Shown: positions 18,543-28,198 of the stretch, in pieces
Position numbering within the stretch: the stretch's first letter is position 1
Layout: each line of letters starts with the position of its first letter
From: Herbaspirillum sp. ST 5-3
GTDB lineage: Bacteria; Pseudomonadota; Gammaproteobacteria; Burkholderiales; Burkholderiaceae_D
Assembly: GCF_004804275.1 (NCBI RefSeq)
Contig: NZ_STGI01000007.1
Location: 1 to 64,000 of the forward strand
Length of the DNA: 64,000 nucleotides
Reading direction: 5' to 3'
Position numbers and translations under genes: made by a program
Notes under the pieces: generated by a model
The model's input: only the letters and a program-made list of their open reading frames with translations
What the model was told of the DNA's origin: nothing
Databases searched by the model: none

Positions 18543-19579
18543 TGATGACCGAAGACGACCGGAAAAGGGTGTTCTGGCTATTAAGGAAATATAGCTCCTA
18601 CACCGCATGGAAAGCATTGGGCGACGCGTTCCAAGCATTCACCGACGGCTGGGAATATGCCGTAAGCCATGTTCAACCGCCCCTTGATTCGGATGATTTC
18701 TGGGTAGAGGCGCTCAAGAGTTTTTGGAAGGGCCGTGAAGGCTTTGACAGAGGGTTGCCTCTCTTGAAACAAGGTGACCGCTATATCTTCAGGAACAAAG
18801 CGAATTGGCTGATTAGACACCAGATCAAATATGCGTTCCGATTAATGGACCCGGTGGAGTATGTGCACGATTGGATGGTTAACAAAGAGGAAATCTATAA
18901 CGCGCATTTGCGAGTTGAACAGTACAAGATTTTTTTCTGTATTACCGAAAGAGACAACGCGTCCACCAGCGCAACGTTTGATTCGGAAACGGTGTTCTGG
19001 ACCGATACATGGCCGCGTCACTTGGACTACTCCCAATTTAGTTTTCCGTATCAATTGCCTGACGTTCCTCAACCTACAAAGATAACAGTCGATACCGGAA
19101 AAGAAATTCCGGTTGACGGCATTTGGGAGCCGGAGTGGATTGATCCGGCTGTTAAAAAGAACAAGGTTGTCACCCTACGGAGTCTATTCACGTCCGTCGA
19201 ACCCGACAACCTGCAAAAAGGATGCATGAATTATCTAGTCGCTGGAACGATTGCGCCACCGTATCAGGACGGCATGCAGAAACCGGTGATGCCAGTACGC
19301 TGGCGCTTGATCTGGCAAGACACTCGCTATACGGACGGCACCATTCCCGACGAAGAAAAGGAGTACCTTGCCCCTGCGCCTGAGCGACGACCGAATGAAA
19401 TGGACGGCGTATTGCGTGCAACGGCAGGCGAGGAATGCCCGCGCGCGGGCTATTGGCAATCGCAAGACGGAAAGACCGAAACACGTTTCTACATGGAGCG
19501 CGAGAGTTTTGCCGATCTTGGTTCCGGTTACGGTCTTACGATATGGCAGTACGTGGGCAAAAGTCGGCGGACCGAGTAA
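18542..19579 (+). CDS. putative T6SS immunity protein (two-motif family, copy 2)
   Basis: A 345-residue protein related to the one at 16286. It has the motif GKEIPVDGIWEPE near residue 190 and GEECPRAGYWQ near residue 296, then YGLTIWQY at the end. There is no signal peptide. The ATG at 18542 overlaps the toxin-remnant TGA (TGATG), a coupling typical of effector/immunity pairs. The reading frame is intact although its cognate effector is broken, so it may be an orphan immunity gene protecting against siblings that still carry the effector. Confidence 0.62.
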   Translation: MMTEDDRKRVFWLLRKYSSYTAWKALGDAFQAFTDGWEYAVSHVQPPLDSDDFWVEALKSFWKGREGFDRGLPLLKQGDRYIFRNKANWLIRHQIKYAFRLMDPVEYVHDWMVNKEEIYNAHLRVEQYKIFFCITERDNASTSATFDSETVFWTDTWPRHLDYSQFSFPYQLPDVPQPTKITVDTGKEIPVDGIWEPEWIDPAVKKNKVVTLRSLFTSVEPDNLQKGCMNYLVAGTIAPPYQDGMQKPVMPVRWRLIWQDTRYTDGTIPDEEKEYLAPAPERRPNEMDGVLRATAGEECPRAGYWQSQDGKTETRFYMERESFADLGSGYGLTIWQYVGKSRRTE

Positions 19580-19794
19580 GTGTCTCGACTGGTCGCCACT
19601 TTTGTAAAAACGTGCTGAACGCGGCGTTCGCCTGCTTTAACGCAAAAAGAATCAGTCTTTACTGCGGCGAAAGGGTGATGTGTCTGTTTCTATTGCGGAA
19701 CGTCCTGGCATAATCGGCGGTGGCAGGAGCGCACCGCAAGTAGCGTCTCTCCTTCGCGCCCAGTCAATCCGCTTACCGATGATTTTCGGCGCTT

Positions 19795-22700
19795 CTATGC
19801 TGCGGAAGACTGCGGTCGCATGGTCTCATCATCGACCATCATCTGCGGTGCAACCAGCGGCAGTGTGAGGATGAAGGCGCTTCCGGCGCCCGGTTCGCTT
19901 TGGACGCGGATCCGACCGCCCAATATCCCTGTCACGATATTGTGAGTGATGTTCAGTCCCAGTCCTGACCCGCCTGCGCCAAGCTTGGTCGTGAAGAATG
20001 GATCAAAGATGCGGTTCAAATTCGGAGCAGGGATGCCGATGCCGTTGTCTCTTACCGTCAGTTCCAGCCAGCCGTCTTCGGCCGTGACTGCGGTGATGGA
20101 GACGACGCCAGCGTGGCGACCCTCGAATCCGTGCAGCAGCGCGTTGTTGACGAGGTTGGTGATCACCTGGCCGAGCGGGCCTGGGTAGCTGTCCATCGTC
20201 AAGGTTTCCGGAATACTTTGCTTCACGATGAATGATGTCTTCTTGAGCGTTGGCCACATGGTCAACATGATTTCGGATACTACTTCCGCGACCGAGAATT
20301 TGCGGCGCTGGGAGCTGGTCTGGTCCACCGCAACTTGCTTGAAGCTGTTGACGAGATTGGCAGCCCGCTGCAAATTACGCACGAGGATGTCTCCCGCCTT
20401 CCCTGCGTCACCGATATAGCCTTCCAGCGTCGATCGCTTCAATCCGGCGCTTGCATAACTGTTACTCAAGGTGCGTGTTTGATCGGCCAGGGTGCTGGCC
20501 ACCATCAGGCTGTTGCCGATGGGCGTGTTGAGCTCATGCGCGATGCCGGCGACGAGTGACCCCAGGGCTGCCAGTTTTTCGCTGCGTACCAGTTCTTCCT
20601 GCGCCTTGTTTAGCGTTTCCAGTGTGTAGGCAAGCTCCTCGTTTGCCTGTTGCAGTTCTTCGGTGCGTTCGATGACACGTTGCTCCAGGGTGGCATTCAG
20701 CTCGCGGATTTCATTTTCGATGCGACGCTTGTCCGTCACGTCCGTGCAGGCAAGAATGCCGAACTTGTCGCCAGCAAGGAAAAAGGTGTGGCCGGAAAAT
20801 TGCACCAGGACTTTGCTGCCGTCACCACGAAACATCCACACTTCGCGGCCGCTGTCCGTTGCACCTGTTTCCTTCAGTTCTTCGATGAGGGACTTGCGGT
20901 CTGTCATGTCGCAATACAATGACAAGTCCGCTGTGCTTTTTCCGATTACCGAATCGCGGTCTCGCAGGAAAAGTTTTTCAAACGCACGGTTGACATCCTT
21001 GACGATGTAATTGCCGCGTACCTGCGTGACGAACATCGCGATCGGCGACGACTGGAAGATCGTGGAAAAGCGTAGTTCACTGCTGCGCAATTCCTCTTCT
21101 GCGCGCTTGCGCTCCAGCTCAGCCGATGCGCGTTCGCTGAACACCTGCAGCAGCGATTTCACGAGGTCGGGATTGCTCAGTAATTCCGAGTGCATCACCG
21201 CCAGCAGGCCGATGGTATTTCCAGCGGTATCACGCAGAGGTGCGCCGGCGTAGCTGTCCCAAGCATGTCCCGGCAGTAGAAGGGTATCGGGGAATTCCGC
21301 TTGCAGACCGCTTGGGAAGACGCAGATATTTCCTTCCAGCGTGCGCTCACATGGCGTGCCCGGGATGGTGAATTCAAAGTCGTCGATGCTGCGTCCCTTG
21401 GCGTAAGCGGCAATCGTCCGTATCCCGCTTTGCGAGCCGTCTATGTACAAGCCGATGAATGCGCAATCGGTACGCAATGCCGAGGCAAGATCTGCCACCA
21501 AAAGCTCGAAGAAGGATTCTCCAGCGAGGTCGCGTGTATCTTGCGCCAGGCGCAACAGCGCGCGATCGGCTTCCGCTTTTTGCTCTTCGAGAATGCGCTG
21601 GTCGGTGACATCGCGGACGGCAGAGAGGATATAGCTTTCGTCGCCAGCACTGAAAATCGTCGCATTGCTCAGGCATTTGCGGATGTCGCCGTGCTTGGTG
21701 CGCATCTCCCATTCGAAGTTGCGCACGATGTTATTGCTGTTGAGCGCGTGCAGGAAAGCGTCTCGCCGCTCGGGGTCGTGCCAGATGCCGAGCTCGGTCG
21801 TCGTCCGACCGATTGACTCCTCGCGGCTGTAACCGGTAGTCGCTTCACATGTCTGGTTGACCTCGATCAGTTTGCCGTCGCTCATGCGGGTAATCGAAAT
21901 CGAGTCAGGGTTGCATTGGAATGCGCCGGCAAATTTTGCTTCAGACAGTGTCAGCGCATCCTCCGCGCGGCGCTTTTCGGTGATGTCTTCCGCGATCGAC
22001 AGCAGGCGATCGTACTTGCCCGCCTTGTCGGAAATAGTGGTATGACTCCATTGGCAGATGATGATTTCTCCATCGGCGCGCAGGTTTTGGCAGATATTGC
22101 GGCTGTCGCCCTTGCCGCCGGTCAGATTGCGAAACGTGGCGTTGACCGAGTCAGGGCTCGAGTCGGGCAGAATGAAGCCGGCATGCTGCCCGATCGCATG
22201 ATCGCGCGGGTGGCCGAAAATTCTCTCGGCCGCGGCATTCCATTCAATGACCTTGTAGGCGCTGTCCCACTCGACGATGGCAATCGGGCTTTGTTCGACG
22301 AGCGCACGGTAGCGTTCTTCGCGTTCGTACAACTCCTGCTCAATGTGTTTGCGCTTGTCGATGTCCTGCTCGAGCTCGCGATTCTTCCGATCCACCTCTT
22401 CGAACAGTTTGCGCAAGCCGATGCGGGTATCCTCCATGCGACGGCTGAGCATGCCGATTTCGTCCAGCCGGCTCCACGTGAATGGTACGTCGAGCTGCCT
22501 GCCCGCCAACCTGTCTGCGCCCGCGCCCAGTTTTTGCAAGGGCCTCACCAGGCGGCGGTCCAGCAGGATGAGGATCAGCACAATGGATAACACCGCTTGC
22601 GCCAACACCGCGGCCATGGAATCCAGCAATCCTTTGAGCATGACAGCACGCAGTCGTGTACTGCCGACTTCAATCCTGACCGAGCCTATCGCGTTACCGC

Positions 22701-23067
22701 GGTAGGTCACAGGTTTTTCGGCCGTGGCGGTATAGCCTGCCCGGCGTTCGGCGCGTTCGCCGGAAACGAAAATGCCGAGTTTGTTGTCGCGCACCTCGAT
22801 CCGTACAATGTCTTCGTTGCGCCCGATCATCGTATCGAGCAGGGCGCGCCCGCTTTCCTGATTGATGTTCCACAGTGGTTCCTGCATCCCGCTGGCGAGA
22901 ACGTCGGCATTGAGTTGCGACAAGTCTTCGGTCTGCTTGCGAATGTCGTCGTGATAGCGCTTGAACCATGAATACCCGCTGATCAGCCCGACCGGGATCA
23001 GCAGGCTCAGCACGACCACCAGCACGATGGCGCGCCGCAGCGTCAGGGTTCGTTCGCTCATGAACAT
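19795..23067 (-). CDS. multi-PAS/GAF membrane sensor histidine kinase
   Basis: A 1090-residue sensor kinase. A transmembrane helix (~12-34), a periplasmic region and a second helix (~152-170) are followed by a HAMP-like linker, PAS domains (~250-365, ~375-490 and ~670-790), a GAF-like domain (~505-660), a coiled coil, and a dimerisation/phosphoacceptor helix with H844 in AGIAHELNTPIGN. A HATPase_c domain (~950-1075) carries VNNALLHG, DNGIGIP and GLGLNI boxes. There is no receiver. The gene follows the REC-DUF3369-GGDEF-EAL gene after 66 bases in the same direction, so the two probably form a kinase/response-regulator pair linking an external signal to c-di-GMP turnover. Confidence 0.9.
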   Translation of the reverse strand: MFMSERTLTLRRAIVLVVVLSLLIPVGLISGYSWFKRYHDDIRKQTEDLSQLNADVLASGMQEPLWNINQESGRALLDTMIGRNEDIVRIEVRDNKLGIFVSGERAERRAGYTATAEKPVTYRGNAIGSVRIEVGSTRLRAVMLKGLLDSMAAVLAQAVLSIVLILILLDRRLVRPLQKLGAGADRLAGRQLDVPFTWSRLDEIGMLSRRMEDTRIGLRKLFEEVDRKNRELEQDIDKRKHIEQELYEREERYRALVEQSPIAIVEWDSAYKVIEWNAAAERIFGHPRDHAIGQHAGFILPDSSPDSVNATFRNLTGGKGDSRNICQNLRADGEIIICQWSHTTISDKAGKYDRLLSIAEDITEKRRAEDALTLSEAKFAGAFQCNPDSISITRMSDGKLIEVNQTCEATTGYSREESIGRTTTELGIWHDPERRDAFLHALNSNNIVRNFEWEMRTKHGDIRKCLSNATIFSAGDESYILSAVRDVTDQRILEEQKAEADRALLRLAQDTRDLAGESFFELLVADLASALRTDCAFIGLYIDGSQSGIRTIAAYAKGRSIDDFEFTIPGTPCERTLEGNICVFPSGLQAEFPDTLLLPGHAWDSYAGAPLRDTAGNTIGLLAVMHSELLSNPDLVKSLLQVFSERASAELERKRAEEELRSSELRFSTIFQSSPIAMFVTQVRGNYIVKDVNRAFEKLFLRDRDSVIGKSTADLSLYCDMTDRKSLIEELKETGATDSGREVWMFRGDGSKVLVQFSGHTFFLAGDKFGILACTDVTDKRRIENEIRELNATLEQRVIERTEELQQANEELAYTLETLNKAQEELVRSEKLAALGSLVAGIAHELNTPIGNSLMVASTLADQTRTLSNSYASAGLKRSTLEGYIGDAGKAGDILVRNLQRAANLVNSFKQVAVDQTSSQRRKFSVAEVVSEIMLTMWPTLKKTSFIVKQSIPETLTMDSYPGPLGQVITNLVNNALLHGFEGRHAGVVSITAVTAEDGWLELTVRDNGIGIPAPNLNRIFDPFFTTKLGAGGSGLGLNITHNIVTGILGGRIRVQSEPGAGSAFILTLPLVAPQMMVDDETMRPQSSAA

Positions 23068-23133
23068 GGATATTTCGCTCCGATCCGCGTGAAAGCCGGA
23101 TGAGGATGATTTGCGCGCGTCGCGCTCCGGCTC

Positions 23134-25377
23134 TTATTGGCGGCCATTGCCCTTCAACCAGCCCGCGAGTTGGTCGACGGTCATTGGACGTGCAAACAGG
23201 TAGCCTTGCGCCAGCGGGCAGCCGAGAGCGGTCAGGATGGCTGCCTGGCGGTCATCTTCCACGCCTTCGGCAATGACGGTGAGGCCAAGATTGCGGCCCA
23301 ACTGGATCACCATTTCGGCGATGCTGCTGCCGCGCATCGAGCTGGTAATTTCAGTAACGAAGCTGCGGTCGATCTTGAGGCGGTCCACGCGCAGCCTCTG
23401 CAAATAGCTCAATGACGAGAAGCCGGTGCCGAAATCGTCGATTGCGATGCTGACGCCGATCTTCTTGATCTGATCCAGCAATTCGATCAATGCATCCGGT
23501 TCTTCCATGGCGATCGACTCGGTGATTTCCAGCTCGATGCGCGAGGGAGGCGCCTGTGTTGCGGCAAGCGCCTCGCGCAACATGTCGAGGAAGCGGGGAT
23601 GGCGGAACTGCACTTGTGAAACGTTGATCGACATCGTGAAATCGCCGTAACCCATGCTTCTCAGTCGCACCAGCTCACGACAGGCTTCGTGCATCACGAA
23701 TTCGCCGATCTCGATGATCAATCCCGAATATTCGGCGATCGGTATGAAGCGATCCGGAGGAATAAACGTGCCGTCACTGGTCCGCCAGCGCAACAAGGCT
23801 TCTGCACCGACGGTTTTCCTGGTAACCAGATCGATTTGCGGCTGATAGGCCAGGAACAATTCCTTCTGCGCGAACGCATTGCGCAGTGCATGCATCATGC
23901 GCACGCGTTCGCGGATATCCACGCCCATGCTGCGCGAGAAATAGAAATGCCCGGCACGCTGCAAGAGCTTGGCGCGCTTGAGCGCGATATCGGCATCTTT
24001 CAATGCGTCGGCACCGGAGCCTTCGTATTCCGCCAGTCGCACCAGACCTGCGGTTGCCGAGAGCTGCACGTCCTGGCCATCGATGCTGAAGGGTTTGGCA
24101 AACAACTCCAGCAGCACGCCAGGACTGACGAGCGCAGGGTCGCCGAGTACGCCGAAAGTGTCGCCCGCCACGCGAGCGATGGCCAATTGATCGCCAAGCT
24201 GCGCCTCCAGGCGGGCGGCGACACCGAGCAGCAGCAAGTCGCCGAACTGGTGCCCGAACGCATCATTGGTTTCGGCAAAATGATCGATGTCGACCAGCGC
24301 CAGCGTTGCTTCTGCCCTTGGCGATTGCGTCAAGGCAGTCTCGATCAGTTCTTTCAAGCGCGCACGATTGGGCAGCTTGGTAAGCGGATCGTAAAACGCG
24401 AAGTTGTGCAAACGGTGGAGCAGCAGGACATTATCGAGGCCGACCGCAATGTTGCGGCAGAAGACTTCAAGCAGGCCTTGCTCAATCTCGTTGAGGGCGC
24501 GGGAGGTATTGATGAATGCCGTGAAGTGCCCGTTTGGACAGCCGCCGAAATACAGGGTCGTGAAATCCGGGCCGTAGATGTTGCGGCGTTCATTGAGCGA
24601 GCGCTTGAGCGTGTCTCTGACCACGACATCCCGCAGTGTGTGTGCGGAGGTCTTGAGCACGTTGGCATAGCGACCGGCCGCAGCGATCACGAACATCTCT
24701 TCGTTGTCGGCGGCGTGGAGTTCCCGCATGCAAAGCAAACCGTCGGCATCCATCTCCAGCAGTTCCGCGACCTGGTTGATAATGCCCGCGGCGAAGTTAT
24801 CCAGGCCGTGCAAGGCCATCAGAGCGGTGCTGGCGCGCACGATCTTGTCGAGGCCGCGCCGGCTCGCATTGATGGTCCGTATCTGCTCATACGAGCGGAT
24901 CGCTGCGGTTACCGTTGTATAGAGTTTGATGCGAGTGAGCTCGGACTTGGTCTTGTAGTCATTGATATCGAAATCACGGATCGCTTCGATTTCCGGCGCG
25001 TAGCCTGGCTGGCCTGTGCGCAGGATGATGCGCACTTCGGTGAGTTTGAGCGATTCGCGGATATGCCGGACCAGTTGCAGGCCGGAGTCGCCGTGTTCCA
25101 TCACTACGTCCAGCAGGATCACCGCGATGTCGCGCTGCCGAGCCAATAGATCCCGCGCTTGCGCAGCCGAGTAGGCGTGCACGAATTCCAGCGGTCGATG
25201 CTGCATTTCCAGATTGCTTAGGGCGAATGTGGTCGCGGAATGCACGTCCGCATCGTCGTCGACGATCATTACCCGCCAAACGCCGTTTGTCGAGGCGCGC
25301 AAAGGACCATCGGGCGGAGCAGATGCTTCGTCCAGAAATACGAGTTCGTCGCTCATCGACGCGCTCGATCTACTCAT
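23134..25377 (-). CDS. response regulator with DUF3369, degenerate GGDEF and EAL domains
   Basis: A 747-residue cytoplasmic protein. A receiver domain (~35-160) has phosphoacceptor D90 (VILLDVVM), followed by DUF3369 (~185-325), GGDEF (~330-485) and EAL (~500-740). The diguanylate cyclase signature is degenerate (AGDTF at ~404-408), so synthesis of c-di-GMP is not expected. The EAL signature is intact (E526-A-L in GAEALLRW), with later DDFGTGFSSL and E...GVE motifs, which indicates a c-di-GMP phosphodiesterase controlled by phosphorylation. An internal ATG at 25356 (MSDELVF) is an alternative start. It lies upstream of the kinase in one operon. Confidence 0.9.
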   Translation of the reverse strand: MSRSSASMSDELVFLDEASAPPDGPLRASTNGVWRVMIVDDDADVHSATTFALSNLEMQHRPLEFVHAYSAAQARDLLARQRDIAVILLDVVMEHGDSGLQLVRHIRESLKLTEVRIILRTGQPGYAPEIEAIRDFDINDYKTKSELTRIKLYTTVTAAIRSYEQIRTINASRRGLDKIVRASTALMALHGLDNFAAGIINQVAELLEMDADGLLCMRELHAADNEEMFVIAAAGRYANVLKTSAHTLRDVVVRDTLKRSLNERRNIYGPDFTTLYFGGCPNGHFTAFINTSRALNEIEQGLLEVFCRNIAVGLDNVLLLHRLHNFAFYDPLTKLPNRARLKELIETALTQSPRAEATLALVDIDHFAETNDAFGHQFGDLLLLGVAARLEAQLGDQLAIARVAGDTFGVLGDPALVSPGVLLELFAKPFSIDGQDVQLSATAGLVRLAEYEGSGADALKDADIALKRAKLLQRAGHFYFSRSMGVDIRERVRMMHALRNAFAQKELFLAYQPQIDLVTRKTVGAEALLRWRTSDGTFIPPDRFIPIAEYSGLIIEIGEFVMHEACRELVRLRSMGYGDFTMSINVSQVQFRHPRFLDMLREALAATQAPPSRIELEITESIAMEEPDALIELLDQIKKIGVSIAIDDFGTGFSSLSYLQRLRVDRLKIDRSFVTEITSSMRGSSIAEMVIQLGRNLGLTVIAEGVEDDRQAAILTALGCPLAQGYLFARPMTVDQLAGWLKGNGRQ

Positions 25378-25815
25378 TGTCCCCTCCAGATCCTCGGAAT
25401 GCCTTTCTGGAAATACGAATCGACAGCTCTAAATCCCACGGATCCGCCGCTGCCCGGCAGGCAGTTGATGGCTGTATTGCATCCATGATGTGAAGGTATC
25501 GACGCCTCAGACGTTGGTTGATGCAAGGTCCCCGTCTTGTTCTTTAATTGTTTTTCGGATGTTGCACCATATTTTCTGCTTATGCAATTGCCACCGATGG
25601 TTGGTAATACACGCTTTCCGCGCCGCAGCAATGCACATGCGCGTTGTGTTTTTTATATTCCGGCGGGCAATATCGGGGCTTTGGTTCTCGCGGACGCTTT
25701 CTTTTTCGGTGCCACGGTGGACTTCAATGAGCCCGGAGGCGAACGCCGGAACGATTAGCGGTTCGGCTGGACGATACGCTAAAATCGATCCTTTCCAGAT
25801 CAATTCAACATCATC
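25378..25815. other. 438-base intergenic region before aroC
   Basis: This holds the divergent start regions of the signalling operon (minus) and aroC (plus). The middle (about 25530-25600) is relatively AT-rich. A TAAAAT at 25780-25785, ~30 bases before the aroC ATG, is a possible -10 box without a convincing -35. Open frames here overlap aroC in antisense or lack any recognisable feature. I see no RNA gene or repeat. Confidence 0.5.
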
Positions 25816-26916
25816 ATGTCCGGCAACACCTTTGGCACGCTCTTTACCGTCACCACATTTGGCGAATCGCACGGACCGGCAATCGGTTGCGTGGTCGACG
25901 GTTGCCCTCCAGGCATGGATTTGTCGGAAGCGGACATCCAGCCGGAACTGGACCGCCGCAAACCGGGCACGTCGCGCCATGTCACCCAACGTCAGGAGTC
26001 GGACAAGGTGGAGATCCTTTCCGGTGTGTTCGAAGGAAAAACCACTGGCACTCCGATTGCCTTGCTGATCCGGAATGAAGACCAGCGCAGCAAGGACTAC
26101 GGCAATATCGTCGAGACCTTCCGCCCGGGCCATGCGGACTATACCTACTGGCACAAGTACGGCATTCGCGACCCACGCGGCGGCGGGCGTTCATCTGCGC
26201 GCCTGACCGCGCCTGTGGTGGGCGCGGCGGCGATCGCAAGAAAATGGTTGCATCAGCAATACGGCACCACATTCAAGGGCTGCATGAGCCAGCTCGGCGA
26301 AATCGCCATTCCGTTCGAGTCCTGGGACCATGTCCCGAACAATCCGTTTTTCGCAGCCAATACGTCTGTGTTGCCTCGGCTTGAGGAATACATGGACCAG
26401 TTGCGCAAGGACGGCGACTCCTGCGGTGCGCGCATCGATGTGATTGCGCAGAATGTCCCGGTTGGGCTGGGTGAACCGATCTACGACAAGCTCGACGCCG
26501 ACATCGCTTATGCCATGATGGGCATCAACGCGGTCAAAGGCGTTGAAATCGGTGCCGGCTTCAAATCCATTACCCAGAAGGGTACGGTGCATGGCGACGA
26601 ACTGACCCCTGAAGGTTTCGCGTCGAATAATGCAGGCGGTGTGTTGGGCGGCATCTCGACCGGACAGGACATTACGGTTTCGATCGCCATCAAACCGACT
26701 TCCAGCATCCGCACACCGCGCCGGTCGATCGACAAGAACGGCAACCCGATCAATGTCGAAACCTTTGGTCGCCATGATCCTTGCGTCGGCATTCGCGCCA
26801 CGCCGATTGCCGAGGCGATGCTCGCGCTGGTGCTGATGGATCACGCCCTGCGTCACCGCGCCCAATGTGCGGACGTTCGGGTAAACACGCCGAAGATTTC
26901 CGCGCAAATCAAGTAA
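25816..26916 (+). CDS. aroC: chorismate synthase
   Basis: A 366-residue enzyme of normal family length. It converts 5-enolpyruvylshikimate-3-phosphate to chorismate using reduced FMN, the last step of the shikimate pathway. Family signatures are visible: [20 protein letters not shown] at the N-terminus, [19 protein letters not shown] in the middle and [13 protein letters not shown] later. It supplies chorismate for the trp genes further right. A hairpin follows its stop. Confidence 0.97.
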   Translation: MSGNTFGTLFTVTTFGESHGPAIGCVVDGCPPGMDLSEADIQPELDRRKPGTSRHVTQRQESDKVEILSGVFEGKTTGTPIALLIRNEDQRSKDYGNIVETFRPGHADYTYWHKYGIRDPRGGGRSSARLTAPVVGAAAIARKWLHQQYGTTFKGCMSQLGEIAIPFESWDHVPNNPFFAANTSVLPRLEEYMDQLRKDGDSCGARIDVIAQNVPVGLGEPIYDKLDADIAYAMMGINAVKGVEIGAGFKSITQKGTVHGDELTPEGFASNNAGGVLGGISTGQDITVSIAIKPTSSIRTPRRSIDKNGNPINVETFGRHDPCVGIRATPIAEAMLALVLMDHALRHRAQCADVRVNTPKISAQIK

Positions 26917-26926
26917 CTTTCTGATT

Positions 26927-26979
26927 GGGCAGCCGGGCGGCATGAGCTGCTTGCCCGGCTGCCCGGTGGAAGTTCCACC
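26927..26979 (+). terminator. inverted repeats after aroC
   Basis: A perfect 12-bp stem, 26927-26938 with 26953-26964 (14-base loop), is followed by a second small hairpin (GGTGG / CCACC, about 26965-26979). There is no T run, so Rho-independent function is uncertain. The first possible ATG of the next gene (26942) lies inside the loop, which argues for the downstream GTG start. Confidence 0.45.
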
Positions 26980-27022
26980 CCAACCAGGCCACGTTAACTG
27001 CGCTGCCATCGGAAAACCTCTC

Positions 27023-28198
27023 GTGCATCACCCTTCCTGGCCAAAGCAATCCTTCAGTTTTGCCCTGTTCTTTTTCGCCTATTACGGCTATGTCGGCGTG
27101 TTTTCTCCCTACGCCAGCCTGTATTTTTCCGACAAGGGCATGACGGCAGCGGAGATCGGCGTACTGATGTCCCTGATGCAAGTGATGCGCATCTTTGGTC
27201 CCAACCTGTGGGGATGGGTCGCCGATCGCCATCAGCAACGCGTCAGCGTTCTGCGCATTACCGCGATTGCGGCAGTGATGACATTCACCGGGATGTTTTT
27301 CGGGCAGAGCTTCACCCAACTCTTGATTGTGATGGTGGCCGTCAATCTTTTCACCAGCGCGCAAGGTCCGTTGTCGGAAGCGCTGATGCTCTCGGAAATG
27401 CGGGGCGATCTGACCCACTACGGCCGGTTGCGCTTGTGGGGGTCGGTCGGCTTCATCCTGACCGTCACGCTGGCCGGCCCTCTGCTTGATCGCTACGGCA
27501 TTCGACTGATGCCGTGGATCGCGCTGGCCCTGCTAGCGCTGGTGCTGGTATCCACCTCGCGCATGCAGGAGACCGCCCACGGCGAACTGCATCAGGAAGT
27601 GCCATCGGTGCTCGCGCTGCTACGGCGGCGAGAGGTCAGTGCGTTTTTCGTATCGACCTTCCTGATGATCGCAGCGCATGCGTCGCTGTATGTGTTCTAT
27701 TCCTTGTACCTGGCGCAAATCGGCTACAGCAATACGGTGATAGGCTTGATGTGGTCTCTGGGCGTCGTGGTCGAGATCGTTTTCTTTTTCTACCAGACGC
27801 CGCTTTTTCGGCGCTTCGGCATCCGGAAGCTGATGATCGCCAGCCTGCTGATTGCGGTCGCCCGCTTCCTGATGATTGGCTTCGGCGCGCAGTCGCTGGT
27901 CCTGCTGCTGCTGGCTCAGGTGATGCACGCGGCGACCTTCGGCGTTCATCATTCCGCTTCGGTGGCAACTCTGCAGCGATGGTTTTCCGGCCCGCTCCAG
28001 GCGCGCGGCCAGGCTTTGTACACGAGTATTTCCTATGGGCTAGGAGGCACGCTGGGTGGCCTGATTTTAGGCGGGTTGTGGGATACATTTGGCCCCCGAA
28101 CAGTCTATTTAATGGCAGCAATGTTCGCGTTGGCAGGGGCCGGCGCAGCCGCATTGTCGTATCGCTGGCAGTCACAACATCTTGAGGAGAGAAAATGA
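27023..28198 (+). CDS. MFS transporter (HcaT/3-phenylpropionate-permease-like)
   Basis: A 391-residue, 12-helix major facilitator protein of the MFS_1-like group: the N-terminus FALFFFAYYGYVGVFSPYASLYF and the cytoplasmic loop GWVADRHQQR are characteristic of HcaT-type permeases. Substrate unknown. The GTG at 27023 is preferred: GGAAAA lies 8-12 bases upstream and the family begins close to this point. The ATG at 26942 would add 27 proline- and cysteine-rich residues encoded within a hairpin. Its TGA overlaps the M48 protease start as ATGA. Confidence 0.85.
   Translation: MHHPSWPKQSFSFALFFFAYYGYVGVFSPYASLYFSDKGMTAAEIGVLMSLMQVMRIFGPNLWGWVADRHQQRVSVLRITAIAAVMTFTGMFFGQSFTQLLIVMVAVNLFTSAQGPLSEALMLSEMRGDLTHYGRLRLWGSVGFILTVTLAGPLLDRYGIRLMPWIALALLALVLVSTSRMQETAHGELHQEVPSVLALLRRREVSAFFVSTFLMIAAHASLYVFYSLYLAQIGYSNTVIGLMWSLGVVVEIVFFFYQTPLFRRFGIRKLMIASLLIAVARFLMIGFGAQSLVLLLLAQVMHAATFGVHHSASVATLQRWFSGPLQARGQALYTSISYGLGGTLGGLILGGLWDTFGPRTVYLMAAMFALAGAGAAALSYRWQSQHLEERK

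Noticed and set aside
23689-25149. 486-codon antisense frame
   Set aside because: Opposite the REC-DUF3369-GGDEF-EAL gene. No domain or ribosome site, only complementary codon bias.
25507-26154. 215-codon minus-strand frame in the aroC upstream region
   Set aside because: Most of it is antisense to aroC, and the remainder has no domain.
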